Assembly: GCF_900119075.1 (NCBI RefSeq)
Contig: NZ_FPIP01000001.1
Location: 1-64,000, forward strand
Length of the DNA stretch: 64,000 bases
Direction: 5' to 3'
Source: Ruminococcus flavefaciens
Lineage (GTDB): Bacteria; Bacillota; Clostridia; Oscillospirales; Ruminococcaceae
Below the pieces are notes generated by a model. That model saw nothing but the letters and a program-made list of their open reading frames with translations. It ran no database searches and was not told the origin of the DNA. The position numbers were made by a program, and so were the translations under genes. This document shows, in pieces, positions 6,710 through 15,840 of this stretch. Positions within the stretch are counted from its first letter, which is position 1; each line of letters opens with the position of its first letter.

Positions 6710-8719
6710 ATGTCAGACAATAAAGAAAAGAAGAATTTTGAGATACCCCGTCCTGTATTTCCGAAAAGAGCTGTTGTCACAGGCGGTATGCCATATGGCA
6801 ACAAGGAGCTCCACTTCGGTCACGTTGGCGGTATGCTTGTATTTGCAGATACCTATGCACGTTTTTTGAGAGACCGTATCGGCAAGGAAAACGTCATCTT
6901 CGTAAGCGGTACGGACTGCTACGGCTCTCCTATCGCAGAGGGATGGCGCGTTAAGGTAAAGAACGGCGAGTTTGAGGGCTCACTGGAGGACTTCGTTCAG
7001 AGAAACCACAACAAGCAGAAGGAGACTCTTGCCGCTTATGGTATTGCTCCCAATCTGTTCGCAGCTTCGGGTCTTGGACGTTCAAAGGAGATACACGCTT
7101 CTGTAACAGACCGTTTCATCAGCTCCCTCCACAAAAAGGGACAGCTGAATCAGATAACCACTATGCAGTTCTTTGACGAAAAGGCAGGTGTGTTCCTCAA
7201 CGGCAGACAGGTAATCGGCAAGTGCCCTGTAGACGGCTGTACTTCCGAAAAGGGCTATGCAGACGAGTGCGATATGGGACATCAGTATATGCCCGAGAAC
7301 CTCATCAATCCTGTCAGCACTCTCACAGGCGAGACTCCTACAATGAAGCCTGTTACCAACTGGTATTTCAAGCTCCGCGACTACGAACAGCTCATGAAGG
7401 ACTGGGTAGAGGAACTAAAAAAGCGCAAGGATATCCGTCCTGTTGTATGGAAGACTATCGACGAGTTCCTTAAAAAGCCCGTTATCTACATAAAGCGCGA
7501 GTTCGAGGAAAAGTACATGGAAATAAAGGCTTCTATGCCTGAGCATAACTACCTCGAAGAGCCAAAGAAGCCGTCCTTCACTATCGAGTTCGATAAGCTT
7601 TCCGACTGTGACAAAGCCTGCCGTGTTCTTACTGAGAACGGTATCCGCTATAGAACAGGAAAGACGCTTGTTCCTTTCCGTCTCACAGGCAATATCGAGT
7701 GGGGAGTTCCTGCACCTGTTATGGACGGCGTTGAGGGACTTACCGTATGGGTATGGCCTGAGTCGCTGTGGGCTCCTATCTCTTTCACTGAGACATATCT
7801 GGAGTCTATCGGTCACGACAAGGAAGAGTGGCGTGATTATTGGTGCAGCAAGGATTCTACCGTTTATCAGTTCATCGGTCAGGACAATATCTACTTCTAC
7901 GGTATCGCCGAGCCTGCAATGTGGATGGCACAGCAGGAGAGCGAAACAAAGACCGCTTCACCTGCCGACGGAGAGCTGCAGCTCCCTGTTATCGTGGCTA
8001 ACCACCACATTTTATTCCTCGACAAGAAGGCTTCAAGCTCGGGCGCTGTAAAGCCGCCAATGGCTGACGACCTGCTGAACCATTACACTCCCGAGCAGCT
8101 CCGTATGCACTGGCTGGGACTTGGTCTGGGACAGCGCTCCGTAAGCTTCATGCCGAAACCCTACAATCCCGACGCTAAGCCCGAGGACGCAGATCCCGTT
8201 GTTAAGGACGGTCTGCTCCTGTCCAACGTTTTCAACCGCATGATAAGAACAGCTTTCTATACCACACAGAAGGAGCTTGACGGCGTTATGCCAAACAACG
8301 CTCCCGAAGAGAAGTTCGTTGAGGACGCAAAGAAGGCAGTTCTCGAATATGAGAGACATATGTCCAAGTTCGCATTCCACCAGTGCACCTACGTTCTGGA
8401 CAGCTATATCCGCAACGGCAGCAAGTACATGGCAAAGGCTCTCACAGGTGAGTATCCCGACAAGGAAGCTCTAAAGCAGGCTCTTGCAAATCTGTTCTAC
8501 ATGATAAGGATAACAGGCGTACTGCTTCACCCGATGGCTCCCTTCGGCACAGAGAAGCTCCGCGAATATCTTGAAGTTGACGAGCGTATCTGGTCATGGG
8601 ATACTATTCTGGAGCCGCTGACATTCTTCACAGGAAACGACCACAAGCTGAAGTTCCTGCCTCCGAGAACGGACTTCTTCACCCGTCACGAGAGCCAGTT
8701 TGCTTCTGCGGAAGAGTGA
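6710..8719 (+). CDS. MetRS-like class I aminoacyl-tRNA synthetase
   Basis: A 669-residue protein from ATG 6710, chosen because AGAGG at 6697-6701 sits 8 bp upstream; a longer reading from 6632 would run through a repeat. It has MetRS architecture: GGMPYGNKELHFGHVGG (HIGH-type, near residue 35), a knuckle with GKCPVDGC and ECDMGHQYMPENLINP, and WYFKLRDYEQLM. The KMSKS site reads LDKKASSSGAV (K440-A-S-S-S). The C-terminal half is an anticodon-binding-like helical domain, with no C-terminal tRNA-binding (EMAP) domain. Homologues are annotated as methionine--tRNA ligase or as class I tRNA ligase family. With its changed loop it could be a secondary MetRS or a specialised ligase. It may be co-transcribed with gltX. 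Confidence 0.8.
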   Translation: MSDNKEKKNFEIPRPVFPKRAVVTGGMPYGNKELHFGHVGGMLVFADTYARFLRDRIGKENVIFVSGTDCYGSPIAEGWRVKVKNGEFEGSLEDFVQRNHNKQKETLAAYGIAPNLFAASGLGRSKEIHASVTDRFISSLHKKGQLNQITTMQFFDEKAGVFLNGRQVIGKCPVDGCTSEKGYADECDMGHQYMPENLINPVSTLTGETPTMKPVTNWYFKLRDYEQLMKDWVEELKKRKDIRPVVWKTIDEFLKKPVIYIKREFEEKYMEIKASMPEHNYLEEPKKPSFTIEFDKLSDCDKACRVLTENGIRYRTGKTLVPFRLTGNIEWGVPAPVMDGVEGLTVWVWPESLWAPISFTETYLESIGHDKEEWRDYWCSKDSTVYQFIGQDNIYFYGIAEPAMWMAQQESETKTASPADGELQLPVIVANHHILFLDKKASSSGAVKPPMADDLLNHYTPEQLRMHWLGLGLGQRSVSFMPKPYNPDAKPEDADPVVKDGLLLSNVFNRMIRTAFYTTQKELDGVMPNNAPEEKFVEDAKKAVLEYERHMSKFAFHQCTYVLDSYIRNGSKYMAKALTGEYPDKEALKQALANLFYMIRITGVLLHPMAPFGTEKLREYLEVDERIWSWDTILEPLTFFTGNDHKLKFLPPRTDFFTRHESQFASAEE

Positions 8720-8723
8720 TATC

Positions 8724-8800
8724 TGTAGGGGGCGATGCCCACATCGCCCTGTATTAAATGGTGATTTTTTAACGGGCTGATGTAGGCATCAGCCCCTACA
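8724..8800. repeat. Paired TGTAGGGG palindromic unit
   Basis: TGTAGGGGGCGATGCCCACA on the left and a GGGCTGATGTAGGCATCAGCC arm ending in CCCCTACA on the right, 77 bp overall, located 5 bp after the MetRS-like stop. AT-rich centre. Confidence 0.75.
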
Positions 8801-8916
8801 CTGCATAAAGACAGTAAGTTCAAGCATAATATTTCTCAGTTCCTGAATCTTGGTTCTTAGTCTGAGTACTAAGCACTAACTACTTGAAACTGAAAAAACT
8901 AAGGGGTAGTTTATTA

Positions 8917-9852
8917 ATGGTATACAACAACATTCTGGAAGCTATGGGACATACTCCCATGATAAAGCTCAACCGAATGAATAAAAAGGGAAACGCAGAC
9001 GTTTACGTTAAGTTCGAGGGACTCAACGTGGGCGGTTCTATCAAAACACGTACAGCCTACAACATGATACGCCATGCCGAAAAGGAGGGCAAGATACACG
9101 AGGGGACTATAATCGTGGAGCCTACCAGCGGCAATCAGGGCATAGGTCTTGCTCTTGTGGGTGCTGTAAAAGGCTACAAAACTATAATCATCATGCCCGA
9201 CTCCGTCAGCGAGGAGCGCCGCAAGCTGGTGAATCACTACGGTGCAGAGGTCATACTAATCCACGATGACGGCGATATAGGCAAGTGCATTCAGACCTGT
9301 CTCGATACGGCTCTGAAAATGGCTGAGGAGGACGATAACGTGTTCGTACCTCAGCAGTTTGCAAACGTGAATAATATCGGCGCTCACAAGTACCACACAG
9401 CGCTGGAGATACTTGAAGAGACAGCAGTCAAGATAGACGGCTTCTGTTCGGGTATAGGCACAGGCGGTACTATCACAGGCATAGGCGAAGCTTTAAAGGC
9501 TCAGTATCCAGATATGGTGATATGGGCTGTAGAGCCCGAAAATGCCGCTATCCTTGCAGGCGGAAACATCGGAACTCACCTGCAAATGGGAATAGGCGAC
9601 GGCATAATACCTGATATCCTCAACCAGAAAATCTACGATGATATCTACATCGTAACTGACGAGGAGGCTATACAGACCGCAAAGGACCTTGCTTCAAAGG
9701 AGGGCATAATGTGCGGTATATCAAGCGGTACTAACGTTGCCGCGGCTCTCAAGCTGGCTGAAAAGCTGGGCGAGGGCAAGACAGTAGTGACTATACTCCC
9801 CGATACTGCGGAGAGATATTTCTCAACTCCGCTTTTCGAGGATCAAGTATAA
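8917..9852 (+). CDS. cysK: Cysteine synthase (O-acetylserine sulfhydrylase family)
   Basis: A 311-residue fold-type II PLP enzyme that makes cysteine from O-acetylserine and sulfide. The start is ATG 8917, 10 bp after AAGGGG; an upstream TTG at 8884 has no ribosome site. GGSIKTRTA contains the PLP lysine (Lys43), TSGNQGIGLA is the substrate loop and GTGGTITG the PLP phosphate loop. The residue after the PLP lysine is Thr where most CysK proteins have Asp (SVKDR), and NVGG replaces NPAG, so a related beta-replacement specificity is possible. No CysE gene is nearby. The next gene follows after 33 bp. Confidence 0.88.
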   Translation: MVYNNILEAMGHTPMIKLNRMNKKGNADVYVKFEGLNVGGSIKTRTAYNMIRHAEKEGKIHEGTIIVEPTSGNQGIGLALVGAVKGYKTIIIMPDSVSEERRKLVNHYGAEVILIHDDGDIGKCIQTCLDTALKMAEEDDNVFVPQQFANVNNIGAHKYHTALEILEETAVKIDGFCSGIGTGGTITGIGEALKAQYPDMVIWAVEPENAAILAGGNIGTHLQMGIGDGIIPDILNQKIYDDIYIVTDEEAIQTAKDLASKEGIMCGISSGTNVAAALKLAEKLGEGKTVVTILPDTAERYFSTPLFEDQV

Positions 9853-9885
9853 CAACTCAACAATAAATCAAGGAGGTAATCAACC

Positions 9886-10281
9886 ATGAGCAGACTAAAC
9901 GATTTTCTTACAGAAACAGGCATTTTTTTCATTGCCACAAACGACGGAGCACAGCCTAAGCTGAGACCTTTCGGAGCACACGTTGAGGTGGACGGAGTTG
10001 TTCATTTTGCTGTCGGTGACTTTAAGGCGGTCTACAGACAGATGCAGGCAAATCCTCTCACAGAGATTGTAGCCTGCAAGCCCGACGGAGTATGGCTCCG
10101 CTATACAGGCAAGATAGTCTTCGACACCGATAAGAAGTATGAGGACGCAATGTTCGAGACAAGTCCTGTTCTCAGGGAGATATACAACGAGAAAACAGGC
10201 TATAAAATGAAGACATTCCACCTGGAGGACGCAAAGGCGTTCATCATGCCCCAGATCGGGCAGCCCGAGCAGATATTATAA
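9886..10281 (+). CDS. Pyridoxamine 5'-phosphate oxidase-family flavin-binding protein
   Basis: A 131-residue split-barrel protein. LRPFGAHVEVDGVVHFAVGDFKAVYRQM and WLRYTGKIVFD match the small FMN-binding fold of the PNPOx-like/NimA group. A strong AAGGAGGT at 9870-9877 precedes the ATG. It lies 33 bp after cysK and ahead of a terminator, so the two probably share a transcript. Substrate unknown; relatives reduce nitro or similar small molecules or only bind flavin. Confidence 0.85.
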   Translation: MSRLNDFLTETGIFFIATNDGAQPKLRPFGAHVEVDGVVHFAVGDFKAVYRQMQANPLTEIVACKPDGVWLRYTGKIVFDTDKKYEDAMFETSPVLREIYNEKTGYKMKTFHLEDAKAFIMPQIGQPEQIL

Positions 10282-10288
10282 AAGCAGA

Positions 10289-10319
10289 AAAGCAGTATCG
10301 AATGATACTGCTTTTTTTG
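10289..10319 (+). terminator. Intrinsic terminator (usable both ways)
   Basis: AGCAGTATC / GATACTGCT stem with GAAT loop and TTTTTTT tail, between convergent genes. An A-run on the left side lets it serve the minus-strand MATE gene too. Confidence 0.9.
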
Positions 10320-10337
10320 TGTCCGCAAGAAGCGGTA

Positions 10338-11681
10338 TTATCGTGTGGGCAGCGGAGTCAGCGACTCTGCCCATGTTTTTCTCAGGTGTATTAAAAGTAT
10401 AGTCATGCCTGTAAAGTTGGTTATCATCTCAGCGATAGGAACTGTCAGCCATACTCCCGTCATGCTCTTTATCATATAAGCAATGAAGGCGAGGGGGATT
10501 ATGAGAATAGTTCCGCGCATAAGAGAGATGAGCTGTGCCTGCTTCGGCATTTCCTTAGATGTGAAGTAAACCGAAAGTATGGTATTTGCGCCCATGAACG
10601 GCATGAACAGGAAGTACTCGCGGAGTCCTGTTTCTGCTATGCTTTTCAGCATTGAGCTGCCGCTGCTGTTGAATACTCCCACTATATACGATGTGCCGAA
10701 GAATACGGCAGTATATGCAAAAACAGAGAATATCACCGCTGTTCTCAGTGCAAGCCGCAGTACATACCTTATGGCGGAGGTGTCGCTGCGCCCGTGGTAG
10801 CGGCACATAAGCGGCTGTATACCGCTTGCGATACCTGCGTATATAGCCGTGAAAATTATAGCGATATTGGCGATGACTCCGTAGGCGGCTATGCCTGTAT
10901 TGCCCGATATGCGGTAGATAACGAAGTTGAATATCATTATCACGATACCGCCTGAAACCTCGGAGAAGAAGGAGTGTAGTCCCAGCGAGCCAATCTCCTT
11001 TATGGTGCTCAGCGACGGGACTATGAACCTGAGACTGAAAGCGTTCCAGCCCGTAATGAAGTGTATGCTCATTACTCCCATGCTGATGAATGGCGAAATA
11101 CAGGTAGCAAGAGCAGCTCCCCTCATTCCCATATCGAATCTGAAAATAAAAACGTAGTCAAGTATGACATTGACGAAACAGCCTGTCAGCATACCAAGCA
11201 TGGCGAGCCGCGGAGCGCTGTCGTTGCGCATGAAGCAGGCCATGAGGTTATTCATAAGGAAAGCAGGCGAGAACAGAAGTATAGTCTTTATGTAGCTTTG
11301 TGACATATCGAAGATACTTGCGTCCGCACCGAGAAGGTGCGTCACTTGTTTTGAGAAGAAGATACCCAGTATCTCAAACAACGCAGCAATTGCAAGCATA
11401 GCCGCAAAGGCGTTGGTGTAGATAGCGTCTGTCTCTTTTCTCTCCGTTCGGCAGTAAAGCATTGAAAACTTGCTGCCGCCGCCGATTCCAAACATAAGAC
11501 CGAAGCCGTTGATGAAATTAAAGACGGGCAGAGACAGATTGAGAGCGGTAAGTCCTTCGGAACCCATTCCCCTTGAAATAAAAAATGTATCGATAAGAAT
11601 ATATACCGATACACCTAAAGAGCTGATGACATTCGCCAATATGTACCTGAAAAAATCATGTCGTATTGGTTTTCTGTCCAT
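10338..11681 (-). CDS. MATE family efflux transporter
   Basis: A 447-residue, 12-helix membrane protein of the multidrug and toxin extrusion family (two MatE halves; NVISSLGVSVYILIDTFFIS in helix 1 is typical). Members export cationic drugs or metabolites using Na+ or H+ gradients. The start is taken as ATG 11681 (MDRKPIRHDFFRY); a longer reading from 11774 begins with TTG inside the promoter. The ribosome site is weak: a G-run GGGGGG about 13 bp upstream. Single gene between a promoter and a shared terminator. Substrate cannot be read from sequence. Confidence 0.88.
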   Translation of the reverse strand: MDRKPIRHDFFRYILANVISSLGVSVYILIDTFFISRGMGSEGLTALNLSLPVFNFINGFGLMFGIGGGSKFSMLYCRTERKETDAIYTNAFAAMLAIAALFEILGIFFSKQVTHLLGADASIFDMSQSYIKTILLFSPAFLMNNLMACFMRNDSAPRLAMLGMLTGCFVNVILDYVFIFRFDMGMRGAALATCISPFISMGVMSIHFITGWNAFSLRFIVPSLSTIKEIGSLGLHSFFSEVSGGIVIMIFNFVIYRISGNTGIAAYGVIANIAIIFTAIYAGIASGIQPLMCRYHGRSDTSAIRYVLRLALRTAVIFSVFAYTAVFFGTSYIVGVFNSSGSSMLKSIAETGLREYFLFMPFMGANTILSVYFTSKEMPKQAQLISLMRGTILIIPLAFIAYMIKSMTGVWLTVPIAEMITNFTGMTILLIHLRKTWAESLTPLPTR

Positions 11682-11753
11682 TAAATTATGTTTGCCCCCC
11701 AATATATCGATACACAGCTCGGACCGTGCGTCGATAATGCATATCCAAATTAC

Positions 11754-11782
11754 ATTATAACACACAAATGACAAAAAAGCAA
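11754..11782 (-). promoter_or_regulatory. Sigma-A promoter of MATE gene
   Basis: On the minus strand TTGCTT (11782-11777), 17 bp, TATAAT (11759-11754) with TGT ahead of the -10. Confidence 0.65.
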
Positions 11783-11814
11783 TAGTTTTTGCACAAAAGT
11801 TTCAGGATTTAGAT

Positions 11815-11891
11815 TGTAGGGGCTGATGCCCACATCAGCCCGTGTAATTTTTGAGAATTCACACGGGGCGATGTGGGCATCGCCCCCTACA
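11815..11891. repeat. Paired TGTAGGGG palindromic unit
   Basis: TGTAGGGGCTGATGCCCACA... facing ...TGTGGGCATCGCCCCCTACA with an AT-rich centre, a clean 77-bp example of the family. A separate GGGCGGATATGTATCCGCCC palindrome follows at 11920-11938 near the stop of the DUF1015 gene and may act as its terminator. Confidence 0.8.
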
Positions 11892-11944
11892 ATACATTAC
11901 GTATTCCGAATTAAAAAGGGCGGATATGTATCCGCCCTTACTGA

Positions 11945-13213
11945 TTACTTTGTAATTTTACGTGCTTCGATGTAGAATCTCTTGTCCTCGGCGTGTCCCA
12001 TGGAGAATGTCTTTCTGGGGAGAGCGCCGTCCTTGATAACGGTGGGGAAGAGCTGTGACTTGTCCATATCGGGGAGAATGAAAGCGATACCATTGTGCTT
12101 TTCAGCCAGTGACTTAACAGTGTCAGCGCCGTGGATATAGTCTATCTTGCCGCCGTTTGCCTTGATATAGCCGTCAAGGAAGTTCTGGAGAGAACCAACA
12201 GACAGATTTGAGGACTTCTTGTTGATGTAGAGCTTCTTTTCAGTGCCCTTGCATGAGCAGATAACGTACTGGTCGGATACCTTAGTCTCGGAGAGCTCCA
12301 GTGCGGCTGTGAGCTCATTTATGAGCTTGTCGCAGTCCACATCGTATACAAGGCGGTGGATAGCCTCGAATTTGAGGGCTTCGCTGTGGAGGTTAACTAT
12401 CTCAGCCAGTGCATAACGTGCAGGGTGGTTTGAGAAGTCCTTATCGGGGTCAGCCTTTTTCAGCTGCTCGTAGAACTCCTTAGCTGTAGCAAGGGAGTGA
12501 TTTCCGTCGCCCATAGCATAGAGGAGAACGGGAGTATTGCTGAGACCGTATTTCTTGCAGAATGTATCGGGATCGGCAAGTGCGCAGAGAGCCTTGTCGA
12601 TAGCCTCCTGAGCGGACTTGTCAACCAGCCAACCCTTGATGCTGCCGCCGTTCTGCATGAGCTCGAAATCATAGAGCTTGCTGTCGTCGGAAACAGTCTT
12701 TGCAAGGGGCTCGATAACTGTATTGTCGGGATCGTCAATGAGTATCATTATGTGGGGGAGCTCCAGCGGTGCGCCCTGTCTTACCTTGATACGGGGAGGT
12801 ATACGCTCGATAACGGTAGCCTCGGTAGCTCTTACCTCTGAGGTGCTGCCCTTTGAGAAGTCGTACTTTTCCAGGTCTATAGCGCCCACGATACCCTGAC
12901 GGAGAATGCCGTTGCTCTGAGTACGCTCAACGTAGACCATAGCGTCCTTGTACTCGGTGAAGATACCGTCAGCGAGGTACTTGTCCATAGCAGTGTGGAT
13001 ATTATCAATGCGCTGTGCAACGCCGTCCTGCTCGAGGTAGAGCTCGGGGAGGATAAGATTCAGCGTTGAGGGAGCGCTGCCGACTGTGGCACTTACCTCG
13101 TCCCAGTACTCAGGCTCGCTGGTGTACTGGTCGCAGGCGATAACGGACCACTTGTGCATATCGCAGTCCTTGGGGATAAGAATGTCAGCAGAATGAAATG
13201 CGGTTGAGTTCAT
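11945..13213 (-). CDS. DUF1015 family protein
   Basis: A 422-residue cytoplasmic protein. The N terminus FHSADILIPKDCDMHKWSVIACDQYTSEPEYW and the segment LLYAMGDGNHSLATAKEFYEQL are typical of DUF1015. AAAGGAG precedes ATG 13213. Family biochemistry is not firmly known; some members sit beside serine or phosphoserine genes, but there is no such neighbour here. The maf gene lies 160 bp upstream on the same strand, with a palindrome between. Confidence 0.85.
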   Translation of the reverse strand: MNSTAFHSADILIPKDCDMHKWSVIACDQYTSEPEYWDEVSATVGSAPSTLNLILPELYLEQDGVAQRIDNIHTAMDKYLADGIFTEYKDAMVYVERTQSNGILRQGIVGAIDLEKYDFSKGSTSEVRATEATVIERIPPRIKVRQGAPLELPHIMILIDDPDNTVIEPLAKTVSDDSKLYDFELMQNGGSIKGWLVDKSAQEAIDKALCALADPDTFCKKYGLSNTPVLLYAMGDGNHSLATAKEFYEQLKKADPDKDFSNHPARYALAEIVNLHSEALKFEAIHRLVYDVDCDKLINELTAALELSETKVSDQYVICSCKGTEKKLYINKKSSNLSVGSLQNFLDGYIKANGGKIDYIHGADTVKSLAEKHNGIAFILPDMDKSQLFPTVIKDGALPRKTFSMGHAEDKRFYIEARKITK

Positions 13214-13256
13214 GGTAAATACTCCTTTATTATTATTTAGAACTTAGAGCTAAGAT

Positions 13257-13284
13257 TGTAGGGGACGCCGCCCTCGGCGTTACG
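13257..13284. repeat. Single GC-rich palindrome
   Basis: TGTAGGGGACGCCGCCCTCG then GCGTTACG, followed by AGAGTTGAGAATTGAGAG low-complexity sequence. Same family as the unit at 18545. Confidence 0.65.
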
Positions 13285-13372
13285 AAAGTTAAGAGTTTAG
13301 AGTTGAGAATTGAGAGTTAAGGTGTTCGCTCATATTATTTTAATAAGTCAGCCTAATGCGGCATTATAACTC

Positions 13373-13930
13373 TCAACGCTCAGCTTCTTTAATTTTATTA
13401 AAGAGCCGTCCCACGGGCAGTCCCACCACGTTGAAGAAGTCTCCGTCGATGTGGGAGATAAGGGCGGAGCCCAGTCCCTGTATGCCGTAGCCCCCTGCCT
13501 TGTCGTAGGGTTCGTCGGTGTCGGCGTAAGCCTCTATTTCGGCAGCTGTCAGCTTTCTGAACGTAACGTCCGTCACCTCGGAAAATGAGCTGACCTTGCC
13601 TGCTTTTATAATGCAGCAGCCTGTCACTACCTGATGTGTGCGTCCCGAGAGCTTGGATATATCCGCGATACACTGAGCTTTGTCACGGGGCTTGCCCAGT
13701 ATCTCGCTGCCGCAGATGACCGTGGTATCGCAGCCGATAACAATGCAGTCGGGGTATTTTTCCGAAGCTGCCTTTGCTTTCAGCACCGCAAGGTATTCCG
13801 AAGCCGCTGTGGGCTCTATCTTCTCGGGGAGAGTCTCGTCGCAGTCTGTTGAGACCGCCTCGAAATCCTCGGTTATGTATCTCATCAGCTCACGCCGTCT
13901 CGGCGAAGCAGATGCAAGTATTATTTTCAT
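13373..13930 (-). CDS. maf: Maf-like nucleoside triphosphate pyrophosphatase
   Basis: A 185-residue protein hydrolysing non-canonical or pyrimidine NTPs to NMP and PPi (dTTP/UTP pyrophosphatase type). MKIILASASPRRRELM is the phosphate-binding N terminus, VIGCDTTV contains the catalytic Asp, and LGKPRDKAQ, LSGRTHQVVTG and YDKAGGYGIQG are conserved motifs. The start is ATG 13930 with AAGAGGAG upstream; the frame is open further but lacks a ribosome site. Members affect septum formation and nucleotide-pool cleaning. Confidence 0.92.
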   Translation of the reverse strand: MKIILASASPRRRELMRYITEDFEAVSTDCDETLPEKIEPTAASEYLAVLKAKAASEKYPDCIVIGCDTTVICGSEILGKPRDKAQCIADISKLSGRTHQVVTGCCIIKAGKVSSFSEVTDVTFRKLTAAEIEAYADTDEPYDKAGGYGIQGLGSALISHIDGDFFNVVGLPVGRLFNKIKEAER

Positions 13931-13973
13931 TAAAACAACTCCTCTTGAGCCGTGAAAAAGGCTCACATAGTTA

Positions 13974-14002
13974 ATTTTACCACATACTGGCAATAGTGTC
14001 AA
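13974..14002 (-). promoter_or_regulatory. Sigma-A promoter of maf
   Basis: Minus strand TTGACA (14002-13997), 17 bp, TAAAAT (13979-13974), with TGG before the -10. Confidence 0.75.
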
Positions 14003-14090
14003 GGTGAAATCGTTATCCAATATGTTTAAATTACATCATCTTTGACATAAAGTAATGATTTGGATTTGGCTTTTCTGTTCAGTCTTTCTA

Positions 14091-14120
14091 TTGATTTTTT
14101 GCCTGAAAATGTTGTATAAT
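14091..14120 (+). promoter_or_regulatory. Promoter of second MATE gene
   Basis: TTGATT (14091-14096), 18 bp, TATAAT (14115-14120). Divergent from the maf promoter. Confidence 0.65.
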
Positions 14121-14160
14121 TAATAGGTATTTGATGTTTTAGAGAAAAGAAGGTTGTTAT

Positions 14161-15645
14161 ATGAATGAGAGAATTTATGGGGGAATGGCTTCAAGGACAG
14201 GCGGACCGCCCGAGGGTGTCGGAGGACCGCCCGAGGGTGTCGGAGGTCCGCCGCAGGGGGCAGGAGGTCCGCCTGAGGGTATGGGCAATCCTCTCGGATT
14301 TGTTCCTGTAGGCTCCCTTATGATGAAGTTCGCTATACCAAGTATCATAGGTATGCTGGTAAGCGCACTTTACAACATCGTCGACCAGTTGTTTATAGGC
14401 AATGCAATCGGTCCTCTGGGAAATGCGGCAACAGGTATCGCGTTCCCGTTTTCAACAGCCTGCATGGCAGTCGCACTGCTGTTCGGTATCGGCGGAGCTT
14501 CGTGCTTCAATCTTACCCTCGGTATGGGCGATAAGAAGAAAGCTCCGTATTTTGCGGGAAATGCGCTTTCCATGCTGGTCATTCTCGGAGTTATAATCTC
14601 GGCTGTTACGCTGATATTCCTGACGCCGCTCCTGAAATGCTTCGGAGCTTCGCCTGCGATACTGCCTTATGCAAAGGAATACGTAAGGTATACCGCATTG
14701 GGATTCCCGTTCCTGATACTCGGTACGGGCGGCGGACATATCGTCCGTGCGGACGGAAGTCCAAAGGTGACTATGATATGCAATATTTCGGGAGCTGTAG
14801 TAAATACTATCCTTGACGCCATATTCGTTCTCGGTCTCGGCTGGGGAATGAAGGGCGCGGCTATTGCAACAGTCATCGCACAGGTGGTATCTGCACTTAT
14901 CGTAGTTATCTACTGCTTCAACTTCAAGACGGTATTCCTTTTCGGTTCACACCTTATACCGTCATTCAAGGTGGTAAGCCGTATCTGCTCTATCGGTATG
15001 GCTTCCTGCTTCAATCAGCTTGCTATCACCATAGTTCAGATAGTTCTCAATAACTCGCTGAAATACTACGGAGCTATGTCAAAGTACGGCTCTGATGATC
15101 CTATAGCGGTTGCAAGTATCGTCATGAAGGTCAATATGATAGTGTTCTCCATTGTCATAGGACTTGCGCAGGGTACTCAGCCTATCGAGAGCTTCAATTA
15201 CGGCGCTCAGAAGTACGACCGTGTTAAGAGCGCGTTCTGGATGGCTGTCAAGGCAGGCGCAGGTATTTCGCTGATAGCATTTGTATGCTTCCAGCTGTTC
15301 CCGAGACAGATACTGGGATTCTTTGCGAACAATAACGCCAGCGAGGGCTATTACGAGTTCGGTTCAAAGTTCCTGAGAATATGCCTGTTCTTTACATGGC
15401 TGAACTGCTTACAGCCTATAATATCCACGTTCTTCACGTCCATAGGAAAGCCTGTAAAGGGCGTATTCCTGTCGCTGACAAGACAGATACTTTTCTTCAT
15501 TCCGCTGTTAGTCGTTCTGCCGATGTTCTTCCAGATAGACGGCGTTACCTTTGCAGGACCTATCGCCGATCTTCTTTCGGCAACAGTTGCAATTCTCATG
15601 GCACGGGCTGAGTTCAAGGACATTCACGAGCGCGAGTGGATGTGA
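14161..15645 (+). CDS. MATE family transporter with Gly-Pro repeat N terminus
   Basis: A 494-residue MATE protein, MepA-like (GSLMMKFAIPSIIGMLVSALYNIVDQLFIG in helix 1, GLAQGTQPIESFNYGA mid-protein). Before helix 1 there is a cytoplasmic tail with four copies of a GGPPEGV-type heptad (about residues 14-41), encoded by 21-bp tandem repeats. AGAAGG precedes the ATG. Unlike the MATE gene at 10338 this one reads rightward and has its own promoter and terminator. The repeat tail is not part of the transport fold; its role is unknown. Confidence 0.88.
   Translation: MNERIYGGMASRTGGPPEGVGGPPEGVGGPPQGAGGPPEGMGNPLGFVPVGSLMMKFAIPSIIGMLVSALYNIVDQLFIGNAIGPLGNAATGIAFPFSTACMAVALLFGIGGASCFNLTLGMGDKKKAPYFAGNALSMLVILGVIISAVTLIFLTPLLKCFGASPAILPYAKEYVRYTALGFPFLILGTGGGHIVRADGSPKVTMICNISGAVVNTILDAIFVLGLGWGMKGAAIATVIAQVVSALIVVIYCFNFKTVFLFGSHLIPSFKVVSRICSIGMASCFNQLAITIVQIVLNNSLKYYGAMSKYGSDDPIAVASIVMKVNMIVFSIVIGLAQGTQPIESFNYGAQKYDRVKSAFWMAVKAGAGISLIAFVCFQLFPRQILGFFANNNASEGYYEFGSKFLRICLFFTWLNCLQPIISTFFTSIGKPVKGVFLSLTRQILFFIPLLVVLPMFFQIDGVTFAGPIADLLSATVAILMARAEFKDIHEREWM
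14202..14285 (+). repeat. 21-bp coding tandem repeat
   Basis: Four units close to GGACCGCCCGAGGGTGTCGG in the 5' end of the MATE gene; the first two are nearly identical and the last two diverged. Unit length is a multiple of three, so copy-number change would keep the frame. Confidence 0.8.
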
Positions 15646-15672
15646 TTTCAGTTATTAGTGAATAGTGATTAG

Positions 15673-15698
15673 CAGGGCTGCCTTTGGCAGCCCGTTTT
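15673..15698 (+). terminator. Intrinsic terminator
   Basis: GGGCTGCC / GGCAGCCC with TTT loop followed by GTTTTGCTTG, 28 bp after the MATE stop. Confidence 0.75.
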
Positions 15699-15740
15699 GC
15701 TTGTAGTGGAGAGTTTTGCTCGCCCGTCATAATTACAATG

Positions 15741-15815
15741 TGTAGGGGCGATGCCTACATCGCCCCGTTGGTTTTACAAAAATTTGGCGGGCTGATGTGG
15801 GCATCAGCCCCTACA
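15741..15815. repeat. Paired TGTAGGGG palindromic unit
   Basis: TGTAGGGGCGATGCCTACAT... and ...GTGGGCATCAGCCCCTACA, 75 bp, AT-rich centre. Directly followed by the 299-bp structured element. Confidence 0.78.
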
Positions 15816-15840
15816 GATCAGAGTTCTGATTGCATCGAAA

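Noticed and set aside
14202..14285. CRISPR-like or VNTR intergenic repeat
   Set aside because: The repeats are in frame inside a coding region and translate to a regular heptad.
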